From the NCBI RefSeq assembly GCF_042664895.1, contig NZ_JBHTBQ010000044.1:124001-188000 (forward strand): a stretch of DNA of 64,000 nt, read 5' to 3'. This DNA comes from Iodobacter arcticus (GTDB lineage: Bacteria; Pseudomonadota; Gammaproteobacteria; Burkholderiales; Chitinibacteraceae). The notes below the pieces were generated by a model that was not told where the DNA came from, did not search any database, and was given only the letters and a program-made list of their open reading frames with translations. Made by a program: the position numbers and the translations under genes. Shown here in pieces: positions 25,008-33,012 of this stretch. Numbering within the stretch: the first letter of the stretch is position 1; every line of letters starts with the position of its first letter.

Positions 25008-25097
25008 GGCTAACCCGACGCTCAACCTCGCTCCTTTCAGTCGCTGGACGCTGCGCGATAAAGCCGCGCGTAGCGCCGGTTAGCTCTACGGTTAGAT
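25008..25097 (+). other. attC site of the NUDIX cassette
   Basis: GGCTAAC at the left, GTTAGAT at the right, stem arms CGACGCTCAACC and GGACGCTGCGCG / CGCGCGTAGCGCCGG. Distinct from the repeated-cassette attC. Confidence 0.8.
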
Positions 25098-25114
25098 GAA
25101 GCAAGGAAATAGAA

Positions 25115-25131
25115 ATGAGTAAAACCTATAG
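25115..25131 (+). pseudogene. Cassette gene start cut off by palindromic element P
   Basis: AAGGAAATAGAA then ATGAGTAAAACCTATA gives a normal ribosome-binding site and the first five codons (MSKTY) of a gene. The palindromic element begins there, and only the right half of an attC follows it, so the rest of the gene is gone. Confidence 0.5.
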
Positions 25132-25225
25132 GGTCACGTCTTGCATTTGACATAAAGCAATCGATTGAACCTTTTTTACAAGGTACTGTAAATTTTATCA
25201 TATGCAAAATGTAAGACCTGACCCC
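25131..25225. mobile_element. Palindromic element P, copy 2
   Basis: About 90 percent identical by eye to 23275-23370: same ATAAAGCAATCGATT/AACC centre and ends of the GGGGTCAGGTCTTACATTTT type. Like copy 1, it is followed by the right half of an attC only. Confidence 0.75.
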
Positions 25226-25241
25226 CATTGCTTTCTCCACA

Positions 25242-25264
25242 GCCCGCTCACTTGCACGCTAGGC
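25242..25264 (+). other. Half attC (right side only)
   Basis: CCCGCTCACTTGCACGCTAGGC resembles the right arm and R core of an attC, with GCTAGGC in place of GTTAGGC. No left half precedes it. Confidence 0.5.
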
Positions 25265-25300
25265 AACGTCCAGTAGAACAACAGCCAAACAAAAAAGGAA

Positions 25301-25468
25301 CCTGATTATGTCTCTTGCTCCGGAACCCTTTATTTAGCAGCTTGTATGGCATTGCTACTTCGGGTGATTTAATTGGTTTTGACGTAGTGCGCCCTTATTC
25401 TACATATACCTTACTCAAGCCGGACTATGCCCATGTGGGAGCTTGACTGAGCAAGAGACATAATCAGG
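25301..25468. mobile_element. 168-bp MITE (copy 3) inside the integron
   Basis: Perfect 20-bp terminal inverted repeats CCTGATTATGTCTCTTGCTC. It is flanked by 9-bp direct repeats AAAAAGGAA (25292-25300 and 25469-25477). The ends match the two 171-bp MITEs at 2668 and 32195, but the interior is different. It has no coding capacity and must be moved by a transposase encoded elsewhere. Confidence 0.9.
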
Positions 25469-25483
25469 AAAAAGGAATCAATT

Positions 25484-25855
25484 ATGACGCATGAAGAAAA
25501 ATGTACCTTTGCAATTAAAGAACTTGAACAAGCTAACATTTGGAAGTCGAATTACAACCCCCCATTTATAAAATTAGTCCATAAGTTTGGGTTTAAAGTC
25601 CCACTACCTCATTACAACTCTTTTTTAAATAACGCGCTTTCAACCGGTATTTATTTTGGTTTGGCTTGTGGGCTATTTATGTACTTTTTTGATTGGAATA
25701 TGGAAAACAAGTCGGCTACTGTAATTATCTCAACAGCTTTATTTGCCGGTGCTTTTTTTGGTCTTGCGATAGCTTCATATTATATGTACGGCTTTAAAAA
25801 GTATAAATTAACGCCTTGGAATGAAATTAAAAATGCCGAACTAGGCGTTGAATAA
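25484..25855 (+). CDS. DUF6404-like cassette membrane protein
   Basis: A 123-aa protein: a soluble start (EKCTFAIKELEQANIWKSNYNPP), FGFKVPLPHYNSFLNNAL, two membrane helices (about residues 50-68 and 77-100) and a short polar tail. The NIWKSNYNPP and KVPLPH patterns fit a small integron-associated family I associate with DUF6404, from memory. AAGGAA, 7 nt before ATG 25484, is the right-hand target repeat of the adjacent MITE. No attC follows; palindromic element Q starts 2 nt after the stop. Confidence 0.65.
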   Translation: MTHEEKCTFAIKELEQANIWKSNYNPPFIKLVHKFGFKVPLPHYNSFLNNALSTGIYFGLACGLFMYFFDWNMENKSATVIISTALFAGAFFGLAIASYYMYGFKKYKLTPWNEIKNAELGVE

Positions 25856-25856
25856 C

Positions 25857-25936
25857 TGAGGTCAGAGCAAAGTTAAATCTGCTGGCTTCGGCTCTAAGTA
25901 TATGAAGCACAGTAGGATTTAACTTTGCTCTGCCCC
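25857..25936. mobile_element. Palindromic element Q, copy 2
   Basis: GAGGTCAGAGCAAAGTTAAATCTGC at the left and GGATTTAACTTTGCTCTGCCCCC at the right, with the shared GGCTTCGGCTCT interior of copy 1. Both copies are preceded by AATAACT. It separates the DUF6404-like gene from the next gene and leaves no attC. Confidence 0.7.
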
Positions 25937-25962
25937 CTGTCCACCCCTCTCGGTTTTTGATC

Positions 25963-26775
25963 ATGTTTAAATTTATATCCTTGGCCACGCTGATGCTCTT
26001 GTCAGCATCCTCGGCTTTCGCCGCGCCAGCGCGCATAAATACATTGGCGATCAGCCGATCTGAAGCTGGGTTGACGACGCTGGGGTGTACACGGGACGAT
26101 CTCTGTGTCGAAATCGCGCCATTGCAAGCCAGCTGCGAAGGCCAGGCGTGCACCAACGACGTAGCCAGTGGCACGGACTTGAACCTCAAGCTGTCTGACG
26201 GTCAGCGTGATCCGGGGCAAACACACTATCGCTTAGCGGATCTGTTATCCGCAGATGAAGATTCTTCGTTTCAACTGTGGCCGAAGCTTATTCGTTTTGA
26301 GGGCGGCATCTTGGCAGGCGTGGAAGCGCAGGTGCGCAGCATGTATTCCGGCGGCGGGGCGAGCTCAACCACCCTGCACCTCATTGCCTTTCTGCCCGGC
26401 CAAGCACCGTTCAAGGTGCTCAGTGTTCCGCAGAGCGCCAGCGTACTGATCCGGGCGTGCTTTGGCGAGCGTGACATGAAGCAGCGTGCCGGAGCCTGTC
26501 ACGACGAATATAGCTTCAACGCCAGCCTCGCCCTGACTGGAGCATCCGCAGCAGCAATGCCGGTGCTGCGCTATCGCAGTAAGGCGACCACTTTTCCGGG
26601 GCCTGTCTCACGGTCCAAAGATTCACTGGCGAGGCGGCCTCTGCGCAAACGCGACATCATGACCGCAACCGACCCCCAATGCAGCTACCAGCGGCTGTAT
26701 CGCTTCGCCCCGGAAGCCCGCGCTTATGTCGCAAGTACGCCACCACCCGACTGCTCTGATTACACCGTACCTTGA
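25963..26775 (+). CDS. Secreted protein of unknown function
   Basis: A 270-aa exported protein: signal peptide MFKFISLATLMLLSASSAFA with a cleavage site after AFA. The mature part has Cys pairs (GCTRDDLC, SCEGQAC) and a long beta-rich middle, ending DCSDYTVP with PQCSYQRLYRF before it. It probably works in the periplasm or outside the cell. The start ATG 25963 has no ribosome-binding site and lies 27 bp after palindromic element Q, which may have removed its promoter. An attC-like remnant 200 bp downstream suggests it was the last cassette. Confidence 0.65.
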   Translation: MFKFISLATLMLLSASSAFAAPARINTLAISRSEAGLTTLGCTRDDLCVEIAPLQASCEGQACTNDVASGTDLNLKLSDGQRDPGQTHYRLADLLSADEDSSFQLWPKLIRFEGGILAGVEAQVRSMYSGGGASSTTLHLIAFLPGQAPFKVLSVPQSASVLIRACFGERDMKQRAGACHDEYSFNASLALTGASAAAMPVLRYRSKATTFPGPVSRSKDSLARRPLRKRDIMTATDPQCSYQRLYRFAPEARAYVASTPPPDCSDYTVP

Positions 26776-26970
26776 CTATCCTTGTGTCTTATATGGCATC
26801 AACTTAAGCTTTTGTCATGGAGTGAACCCGCTTTTTATAGGGTGTACAACGACGTAGCCTCTGCACAGAAAAATGGTGCGCAAGAAACACGACTTGCACA
26901 CCCTATGAAAACCGGTTTTTCTACTCTATTTTTGTCTTCACTTGCTGCCTATAACCTTGACTATCGTTAT

Positions 26971-27059
26971 GCCTAACATGGCGTTCAGCCCAGACGACTT
27001 CGCCACCGAGAAGACGGGACAACCCTCGCCACAGATTAATTGGGCGCTCCTGGCGTAAG
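26971..27059 (+). other. Degenerate terminal attC, end of the array
   Basis: GCCTAACATGGCGTTCAG is a good left half, then arms CGACTTCGCCACCGAG and CTCGCCACAG, but the right end reads TGGCGTAAG with no GTTAGGC. I place the end of the cassette array here. The 195 bp before it (26776-26970) hold no convincing gene. Confidence 0.55.
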
Positions 27060-27309
27060 TTTGATTTTTTACTTGGTGAAAAGATTGTTTTTTCATTTAA
27101 TAGATCGCCATAAAACAGGAATAAGTGGAAGGCTAGACTTCGAATAGCTCGTTCAGCAACGCCTGCATGCCTATTTAGCACCGCTATTTTCATTACAAAA
27201 CACCTGTCAAAGCAGTGTTTATTGGGCATGAATGTTATGCTTATGCCCATTGGCAGAAAATACATCGCTGCCCGCAAACTATTCACTCCCTTAACTTATA
27301 GGAAAACAA

Positions 27310-28980
27310 ATGGCTCAATATGTTTTCAGCATGAATCGGGTCGGGAAAATTGTCCCGCCGAAGCGCCAAATTTTAAAAGATATCTCGCTGAGTTTTTTCC
27401 CTGGCGCCAAAATTGGTGTTTTAGGTTTAAATGGCTCGGGTAAATCGACCGTACTTAAAATTATGGCCGGTATTGATAAAGACATCATTGGCGAAGCCAC
27501 GCCGATGCCTGGCCTGAATATCGGTTATCTACCGCAAGAGCCACAGCTTGATCCACTTAAAACCGTGCGTGAAGAAGTGGAATCGGGCCTTGGTGAAGTG
27601 TTTGAAGCGCAAGCCAAGCTAGAAGCCGTTTACGTGGCCTATGCCGAGCCTGATGCTGATTTTGATGCGCTGGCCGAAGAGCAAGCGCGTTTAGAGGCAA
27701 TTATTTCAGCCAGCTCGGGCGACAATGCCGAGCTGCAATTAGAAATCGCGGGCGATGCGCTGCGCCTGCCGCCTTGGGATGCCATCATTGGCAATCTGTC
27801 TGGCGGTGAAAAGCGCCGTGTGGCGCTGTGTAAACTTCTACTCTCCAAGCCTGATATGTTGCTGCTTGATGAGCCAACCAATCACTTGGATGCTGAATCA
27901 GTCGATTGGCTAGAGCAATTCCTGTGCCGCTTCCCAGGCACTGTAGTGGCCGTTACCCACGATCGCTATTTCTTAGATAACGCGGCCGAGTGGATTTTAG
28001 AGCTGGATCGTGGCCACGGGATTCCTTGGAAAGGCAATTACTCTAGCTGGCTAGATCAAAAGCAAGCGCGTTTAAAAACCGAAGAAAACCAAGAATCTGC
28101 ACGCCAAAAAACCATTAAGAAAGAATTGGAATGGGTTCGTCAGAATCCTAAAGCGCGTCAGGCTAAATCTAAATCACGGATTGCCCGTTTTGAAGAACTG
28201 AATAGCCAAGATTATCAAAAGCAAAATGAAACACAGGAAATCTTTATTCCCGTGGCAGAGCGCTTAGGTAATGAAGTGATTGAATTCGAAAACGTGAGCA
28301 AAGCCTTTGGCGATCGCTTGCTGATCGATGATTTAAGCTTCCGCGTACCACCTGGCGCAATTGTTGGGATTATCGGGCCAAACGGCGCGGGTAAATCCAC
28401 GCTATTTAAAATGCTGGCTGGTTTAGAGCAGCCCGATAGCGGCACGGTAAAGATCGGCACGACCACCAAAATGGCTTATGTTGACCAAAACCGTGATTCG
28501 CTGGGTGATGGCAATAAATCGGTATTTGAGGTGATTTCTGGCGGGCACGACATTCTGACGGTTGGCCGTTACGAAACATCTAGCCGCGCTTACATCGGTC
28601 GCTTTAACTTTAAAGGCGCGGATCAAGCAAAAATTGTCAGCCAATTATCCGGTGGTGAGCGTGGCCGCTTGCATCTGGCTAAAACGCTGATTTCTGGTGG
28701 CAATGTCTTGCTACTGGATGAGCCATCTAACGATCTGGATATCGAAACCCTGCGTGCGCTTGAAGATGCGCTGCTGGAATTCGCCGGTTGCGTACTGGTG
28801 ATCTCGCACGATCGCTGGTTCCTGGATCGTATCGCTACGCACATCTTGGCGTGTGAAGGCGATTCCAAATGGCAGTTCTTTGACGGCAACTATCAAGAAT
28901 ACGAAGCCGACAAGAAAAAACGTTTGGGTGAAGAAGGCGCAAAACCAAAACGTATTCGCTACAAACCAATCAGCCGCTAA
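27310..28980 (+). CDS. ettA: Energy-dependent translational throttle protein EttA (ABC-F)
   Basis: A 556-aa ABC-F protein with two ATPase domains and no membrane part. Domain 1: Walker A GLNGSGKST, signature LSGGEKRRVALCK, Walker B LLLDEPTNHLD. Domain 2: Walker A GPNGAGKST, signature LSGGERGRLHLAK, LLLDEPSNDLD. The linker with RQNPKARQAKSKSRIARFEEL is typical of EttA, which binds the ribosomal E site and slows the first peptide bond when energy is low. ATG 27310 follows a GGAAAAC site. It is the first ordinary gene after the integron. Confidence 0.94.
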   Translation: MAQYVFSMNRVGKIVPPKRQILKDISLSFFPGAKIGVLGLNGSGKSTVLKIMAGIDKDIIGEATPMPGLNIGYLPQEPQLDPLKTVREEVESGLGEVFEAQAKLEAVYVAYAEPDADFDALAEEQARLEAIISASSGDNAELQLEIAGDALRLPPWDAIIGNLSGGEKRRVALCKLLLSKPDMLLLDEPTNHLDAESVDWLEQFLCRFPGTVVAVTHDRYFLDNAAEWILELDRGHGIPWKGNYSSWLDQKQARLKTEENQESARQKTIKKELEWVRQNPKARQAKSKSRIARFEELNSQDYQKQNETQEIFIPVAERLGNEVIEFENVSKAFGDRLLIDDLSFRVPPGAIVGIIGPNGAGKSTLFKMLAGLEQPDSGTVKIGTTTKMAYVDQNRDSLGDGNKSVFEVISGGHDILTVGRYETSSRAYIGRFNFKGADQAKIVSQLSGGERGRLHLAKTLISGGNVLLLDEPSNDLDIETLRALEDALLEFAGCVLVISHDRWFLDRIATHILACEGDSKWQFFDGNYQEYEADKKKRLGEEGAKPKRIRYKPISR

Positions 28981-28989
28981 AAAACTAAA

Positions 28990-29017
28990 ACGGGAGGCCT
29001 TGGCTTCCCGTTTTTTA
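28990..29017 (+). terminator. Terminator after ettA
   Basis: CGGGAGGCC pairs with GGCTTCCCG and is followed by TTTTTT, 10 bp after the ettA stop. Confidence 0.85.
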
Positions 29018-29093
29018 TGCTTGGTATTAGGCAGCTCCAATCACATTTGTAGAACGAAAAACTCAAATCACTACGAGAGACGCCCTGCAAATA

Positions 29094-29127
29094 AAAAGGG
29101 GCTACTTTCGCGCCCCCTTTTTATTTA
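29094..29127. terminator. Bidirectional hairpin downstream of the 90-aa minus-strand gene
   Basis: AAAAAGGGGC and GCCCCCTTTTT flank an 8-nt loop with A and T runs on both sides. It can stop transcripts from the minus-strand gene at 29146 and from ettA read-through. Confidence 0.8.
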
Positions 29128-29145
29128 TTCAGAAAAACTAAGCAA

Positions 29146-29418
29146 TTAAGCCTGTAAGCCTTTCTTCAACAACTCAGCAACCAAATCAGCCATATTCACG
29201 CCACGTTGCTCGGCGGCGGCGTGCAATTCTTTAATCAAATCACCGTTGAGTTTTACTGCAAACGGCACTAAACCTGCTGCTTGATCTGCTTTACGTTGTT
29301 CGCGCTTATCCATGACTTTCACCGCTTCCTGTCCAAAGCGTCCCGGAGTACGCTCTTTTCTATTTTGTTCGTCGGATTTAAACCCGTCTAATTTATACAG
29401 CTGAAATTTACTTAACAT
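29146..29418 (-). CDS. Small conserved protein, ribbon-helix-helix-like C-terminus
   Basis: A 90-aa basic protein. The start MLSKFQLYKLDGFKSDEQNRK is charged. The C-terminal 40 residues (VPFAVKLNGDLIKELHAAAEQRGVNMADLVAELLKKGL) have the strand-helix-helix layout of ribbon-helix-helix DNA-binding proteins. ATG 29418 has GAGGGG 5 nt upstream and is preferred over an ATG at 29430. It ends at a strong terminator, so it is probably a real single gene. A regulatory role is inference. Confidence 0.65.
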   Translation of the reverse strand: MLSKFQLYKLDGFKSDEQNRKERTPGRFGQEAVKVMDKREQRKADQAAGLVPFAVKLNGDLIKELHAAAEQRGVNMADLVAELLKKGLQA

Positions 29419-29629
29419 ACAACCCCTCATTCAATCTGTAGCTCATCAACCAGTGCTCGTCAAAACAAACCGAGTATTAGCCTCAGGCTAAAAAAACCAA
29501 GGGCGAAGGATGCGGTGTTTTGGCTAACAGCGCAAGGCTGCCAGCCACCAAATATCGATTTATCTGCCTAAGCGCTCAAAAAACAGGCAGAATACGCCCC
29601 CTCCTGCCTGCCTAGCCCTACTACTCTTT

Positions 29630-30049
29630 ATGACAATCCCTTTGATTTATCACGCCCATACCGACAATCCAGCCACTTGGATTAAATTTCGCGATGAACT
29701 TTGCAAAAACTGCCAGTCCTCCTGTTGCACCTTGCCAGTTGAAGTAAAACTCAGCGATTTAGTACGCATGAATCTAGTGGATGCGTTTGAAGCAGAAGGC
29801 GAGCCGCCTAAGCAAATCGCCAAGCGTTTAACGAAAGCCGGCATCATTGATCACTTTAATTTCAAGAACAGCATTTACACCCTAAAGCGTAAAGCCAATG
29901 GTGATTGTCGTTATTTGGATTTAAAAACACGACTCTGCACTATTTATAAGAATCGCCCCAATACCTGTCGCAACCACCCACAGATTGGCCCGCGCCCCGG
30001 CTACTGCGCTTACCGCAGCCGCCCTGCACAGTTGTTAATCACGGACTAA
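29630..30049 (+). CDS. YkgJ-type cysteine cluster protein
   Basis: A 139-aa member of the zinc/iron-chelating CxxCxxCC family: CKNCQSSCC near the start, then CRYLDLKTRLCTIYKNRPNTCRNHP, a typical second Cys set. The function of the family is unknown; metal binding is suggested by the Cys pattern. It lies 52 bp before hemG on the same strand and may share its transcript. The 200 bp upstream hold no gene. Confidence 0.88.
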   Translation: MTIPLIYHAHTDNPATWIKFRDELCKNCQSSCCTLPVEVKLSDLVRMNLVDAFEAEGEPPKQIAKRLTKAGIIDHFNFKNSIYTLKRKANGDCRYLDLKTRLCTIYKNRPNTCRNHPQIGPRPGYCAYRSRPAQLLITD

Positions 30050-30100
30050 CCCTGACAGCGCTCAACGTGTGCCACCTATCACGGTGTTACGCTGTAAAAG

Positions 30101-30634
30101 ATGAAACCCATCCTCATTCTTTATGCCAGCCGTGATGGTCAGGCGCAACGCATCGCGCAAACACTGGCCGTACATCTCAACACTTGGCCTGTACAACTCT
30201 GTAATTTAAAAACACCGCCAGCACCGATCACATCCAGCACAGCGATCATCGTCGTGGCTTCGGTGCGTTATGGGCAACACCACCCTGAAGCGCTACAGTT
30301 TTTTAGGCAAAATGCCAAGCAGCTGGCACACATGCCACTTGCCATTGCATCCGTCAGCCTTAGCGCCCGCAAAGGCGACGGCTCACCCAATAGCTATCTC
30401 AAAAAACTGATTCATCAATACCAGCTCGCCCCTTTTGCCGCCCTTTCTATTGCAGGCAAGCTGAACTACCCGCGCTATGGCTGGCTAGATAAGCAAATTA
30501 TTCGTCTGATTATGCGTATGACCGGCGGCCCAAGCGATGGAATAAGCTGCATTGAATATACAGATTGGCCGCAACTGACCGCCTTCGCGCAAAAAATCAC
30601 AGCGCATCTTCGCCAAGACAACGCCGATGGATAG
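30101..30634 (+). CDS. hemG: Menaquinone-dependent protoporphyrinogen IX dehydrogenase HemG
   Basis: A 177-aa flavodoxin-like protein: FMN phosphate loop LYASRDGQAQRIA at residues 7-19, the insertion ASVRYGQHHPEAL, SVSLSARKG and YPRYGWLDKQIIRLIMRMTGG. The long loop is the feature separating HemG from plain flavodoxins. HemG oxidises protoporphyrinogen IX to protoporphyrin IX in heme synthesis, passing electrons to quinones. Length agrees with the E. coli enzyme (181 aa). Confidence 0.88.
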   Translation: MKPILILYASRDGQAQRIAQTLAVHLNTWPVQLCNLKTPPAPITSSTAIIVVASVRYGQHHPEALQFFRQNAKQLAHMPLAIASVSLSARKGDGSPNSYLKKLIHQYQLAPFAALSIAGKLNYPRYGWLDKQIIRLIMRMTGGPSDGISCIEYTDWPQLTAFAQKITAHLRQDNADG

Positions 30635-30669
30635 TAAACTGCGCCCCAAAGCCCTCACCGAGAAACACC

Positions 30670-31671
30670 ATGACCACCAATACCATCAGCAACCTGATCA
30701 GCCATCAAATCAATAAAGAAGCCCACGGCCCTGTGAGCTTGCGCTTAAGCAATAAAGAAATTACCCACACCCCCGCAGCACAAAGGCTGATTGATCAACT
30801 TTGTAAGCTCTATACCCAAAAACTGGGCAAAGGCTTTGGCAGCTTTGAAGAAGACCAAGAGGCCTTCCCGATGCAAGGCTTGGTTCGTCAGCTTATGGAA
30901 GGCGCGGATTTTCTGGCTAGCTCACAGCAAATGATGCAGCACCTGCTTCTGCGCTTAGAGCAAGAACCCCTCGCCAGCGGCGGCCATGTGCTGATTGCCC
31001 GAATTAAAAGCGATGGCGCAGATTTCATCCTGTTTACAATCTTGTCTGAAATCATGGGTACGATGCTCGATGATGAGCTGAATGTGGCTGACAGTATTTA
31101 CTTGGATACAGCCAACTTAAAAGTCGCCGGAAAAATTGATCTGCACTCATGGCAAAATGGTGCAGAGCGCTATATCAGCTTCTTGCGTGGCCGTGGCGAT
31201 GTGGCTGCTTACTTCAAATCATTTTTGGGCTGCAATGATATTGTGGTTGCGCTGAAAGAAACCCAAAAGCTAGTGCACGGCCTTAGCCAGTTTGCCGAAG
31301 AGCAACACTTACAGCCTGCAGAGCGCGATCAACTATTCGAGCGTGCCCATGAATACCTAGACGAGCTAGGCAATGCCAGCTGCCCAGTCACGCTAGAGCA
31401 AGTTGCCGAGCAAGTATGGCCCGATGCACCGATGCAGCTACAGAATGTACTCGGCCATCAAGACCTTGAACTCACCAACGGCTTTGTGCCCGATCGCCGT
31501 GCCATTAAACCGCTGCGCACTTTCAAAACCAAAGCACCACACTGGAAACTGGAATTTGATCGTAGTAGCTTACGAAGTGGCGCAGTACATTACAACCCGG
31601 AAAACGACACCTTGGTTTTGTCTAATATTCCTGAAGAAATGCGTAAAGAATTACTTGCAGAAACAAACTAA
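30670..31671 (+). CDS. Nucleoid-associated protein NdpA/YejK family
   Basis: A 333-aa protein of the NdpA (YejK) family of nucleoid-associated proteins. Recognisable parts are the N-terminal ISNLISHQINKE, a GGHVLIARIK strand with FILFTIL, RYISFLRGRGDVAAYF, the SCPVTLEQVAEQVWP region and the C-terminal FEFDR-like LEFDRSSL. It is expected to be bound to DNA in the nucleoid; its precise task is unknown. ATG 30670 gives the standard family start; the frame extends upstream into hemG but only non-homologously. Confidence 0.9.
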   Translation: MTTNTISNLISHQINKEAHGPVSLRLSNKEITHTPAAQRLIDQLCKLYTQKLGKGFGSFEEDQEAFPMQGLVRQLMEGADFLASSQQMMQHLLLRLEQEPLASGGHVLIARIKSDGADFILFTILSEIMGTMLDDELNVADSIYLDTANLKVAGKIDLHSWQNGAERYISFLRGRGDVAAYFKSFLGCNDIVVALKETQKLVHGLSQFAEEQHLQPAERDQLFERAHEYLDELGNASCPVTLEQVAEQVWPDAPMQLQNVLGHQDLELTNGFVPDRRAIKPLRTFKTKAPHWKLEFDRSSLRSGAVHYNPENDTLVLSNIPEEMRKELLAETN

Positions 31672-31921
31672 AAGCAGGCATTGTAATTGATGTTGCAACG
31701 CAATAGATTTGAACTAAACTAAGCAGGCAAAGCGTGTAAGATCAATCACTTACTTGCTTTGCTATCTTAAAAAACCTTGGATGTAATATTACATAGATAA
31801 ACTATTTGGCGTAGTATCTTTAAACTGTAATCTGCAACAGCAATGCTAGTGTGGCTCTATGCTCGGTTTCATGACCTGAAACCTCAGTGATCAAACGGTA
31901 ACCCTCAAAAAAGGTACTCCC

Positions 31922-32116
31922 ATGACTCTGTCGACTACGTTTAAAACCCCCCGCCAGCGCCGTCAGCTGGAACAATCGCAAAGAAATATGGAAATTGTGG
32001 TGATGGGACTTCATCGTGCTCAGTTTGAAGTAAGGCGTCAAATACGTAACGAGCTTGCAGATCGTAAAGCCGCCAAGGCAGAGAAAGAGCTGGATTATCT
32101 TGAAAGTATTAAATGA
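31922..32116 (+). CDS. Small basic coiled-coil protein, unknown
   Basis: A 64-aa protein, MTLSTTFKTPRQRRQLEQ at the start, then a long charged helix (FEVRRQIRNELADRKAAKAEKELDYLE in overlapping parts). It is short and basic, with no signal peptide. It is preceded by AAAGGTACTCCC and followed 16 bp later by a strong terminator, which supports a real gene. No family is recognised. The 250 bp upstream (31672-31921) hold no other gene. Confidence 0.55.
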   Translation: MTLSTTFKTPRQRRQLEQSQRNMEIVVMGLHRAQFEVRRQIRNELADRKAAKAEKELDYLESIK

Positions 32117-32132
32117 TTTATTCAAGAATACA

Positions 32133-32166
32133 AAAAAGCCACGAAGATGATTCGTGGCTTTTTTTA
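32133..32166 (+). terminator. Strong terminator after the 64-aa gene
   Basis: AAAAAGCCACGAA and TTCGTGGCTTTTT flank a 5-nt loop, followed by TT. Confidence 0.9.
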
Positions 32167-32194
32167 ATGTCCTTTATTTCAAGCAAAAAAAATA

Positions 32195-32365
32195 CCTGAT
32201 TATGCCGCTTGCTCAACAACATTATAAATATCGTAGGGTGGGTGAAATCCGCGTATTTATTCGGCATCGCTCGCGGGTTTCACCCGCCCTACAAATTCAA
32301 AAACTAAATCCCGCACTCAAGAAATTCATCTACGCAGAGTCCATTGAGCAAGAGGCATAATCAGG
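32195..32365. mobile_element. 171-bp MITE (copy 2) with internal palindrome
   Basis: Left end CCTGATTATGCCGCTTGCTC, right end the complement of CCTGATTATGCCTCTTGCTC. The interior is the reverse complement of copy 1 (2668-2838) with few differences, including the GTAGGG/CCCTAC palindrome. It is flanked by AAAAAATA on both sides (32187-32194 and 32366-32373), consistent with an 8- or 9-bp target duplication in an A-rich target. Confidence 0.85.
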
Positions 32366-32377
32366 AAAAAATATTAT

Positions 32378-32875
32378 TTACGCCGCCCGCAATTTTCGTT
32401 CATAAACCACATAATTTCGATTTGGCATCCAGCCAGCATCCTGATAAAGCGTTAATGCTTTGACTTCGCCCGCTTCTGATTCCATTTCCATGTAGCCCAC
32501 ATTCTGCTTAGCAGCAAAATCTTCGGCGGCTTTGATTAGGGCACGGCCAACACCTCGGCCTCGGGCCTCTTTGGTTACAAATAAATCATTCAGTAGCAAT
32601 GTTTTCTGCATACGTAATGACGATAAATTCCAATAGAGCTGCGCAAAGCCTACTGTTTTTGTGCCCTCGCAAGCAGTAAACAATACTGAATCGCCCGCCT
32701 TTAAGCGCTCAATCAGATATTGATGCCCTGCTTCTAAATCTGCTTTTTGATTAAAGTGCTGCCGATATTCATCAAATAAAGCCCATGCCCCCCATAAGCG
32801 CCAGATTTCATGCAAATCATTTAAATCGGCTTGGCGTATGGTCAGTGTGCTTCCATCATTTAATAGCGTGTTCAT
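32378..32875 (-). CDS. GNAT family N-acetyltransferase
   Basis: A 165-aa acyltransferase with the acetyl-CoA-binding motif A EARGRGVGRALI at about residues 104-115, preceded by LLNDLFVT. The N-terminal TIRQADLNDLHEIWRLW is typical for the superfamily. The C-terminal LYQDAGWMPNRNYVVYER fits the small-amine acetyltransferase branch. The acceptor is unknown. It faces away from argP with 137 bp between the starts. Confidence 0.88.
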   Translation of the reverse strand: MNTLLNDGSTLTIRQADLNDLHEIWRLWGAWALFDEYRQHFNQKADLEAGHQYLIERLKAGDSVLFTACEGTKTVGFAQLYWNLSSLRMQKTLLLNDLFVTKEARGRGVGRALIKAAEDFAAKQNVGYMEMESEAGEVKALTLYQDAGWMPNRNYVVYERKLRAA

Positions 32876-33012
32876 TTTTCATCATCCAGATAAAGCATTA
32901 GGTAGCGGGCTATTCTTTAATTACTATTTTGTATTCGCTTGTTATTTAGCATTCAAACACAGGCTTGATTTATGGTAAAACAAGCAATTCTTATGTTGCA
33001 TAAGCCAAACTG

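Noticed and set aside
26782..26976. 64-codon frame between the secreted-protein gene and the last attC
   Set aside because: No ribosome-binding site, no homology pattern and poor composition; ends inside the attC remnant.
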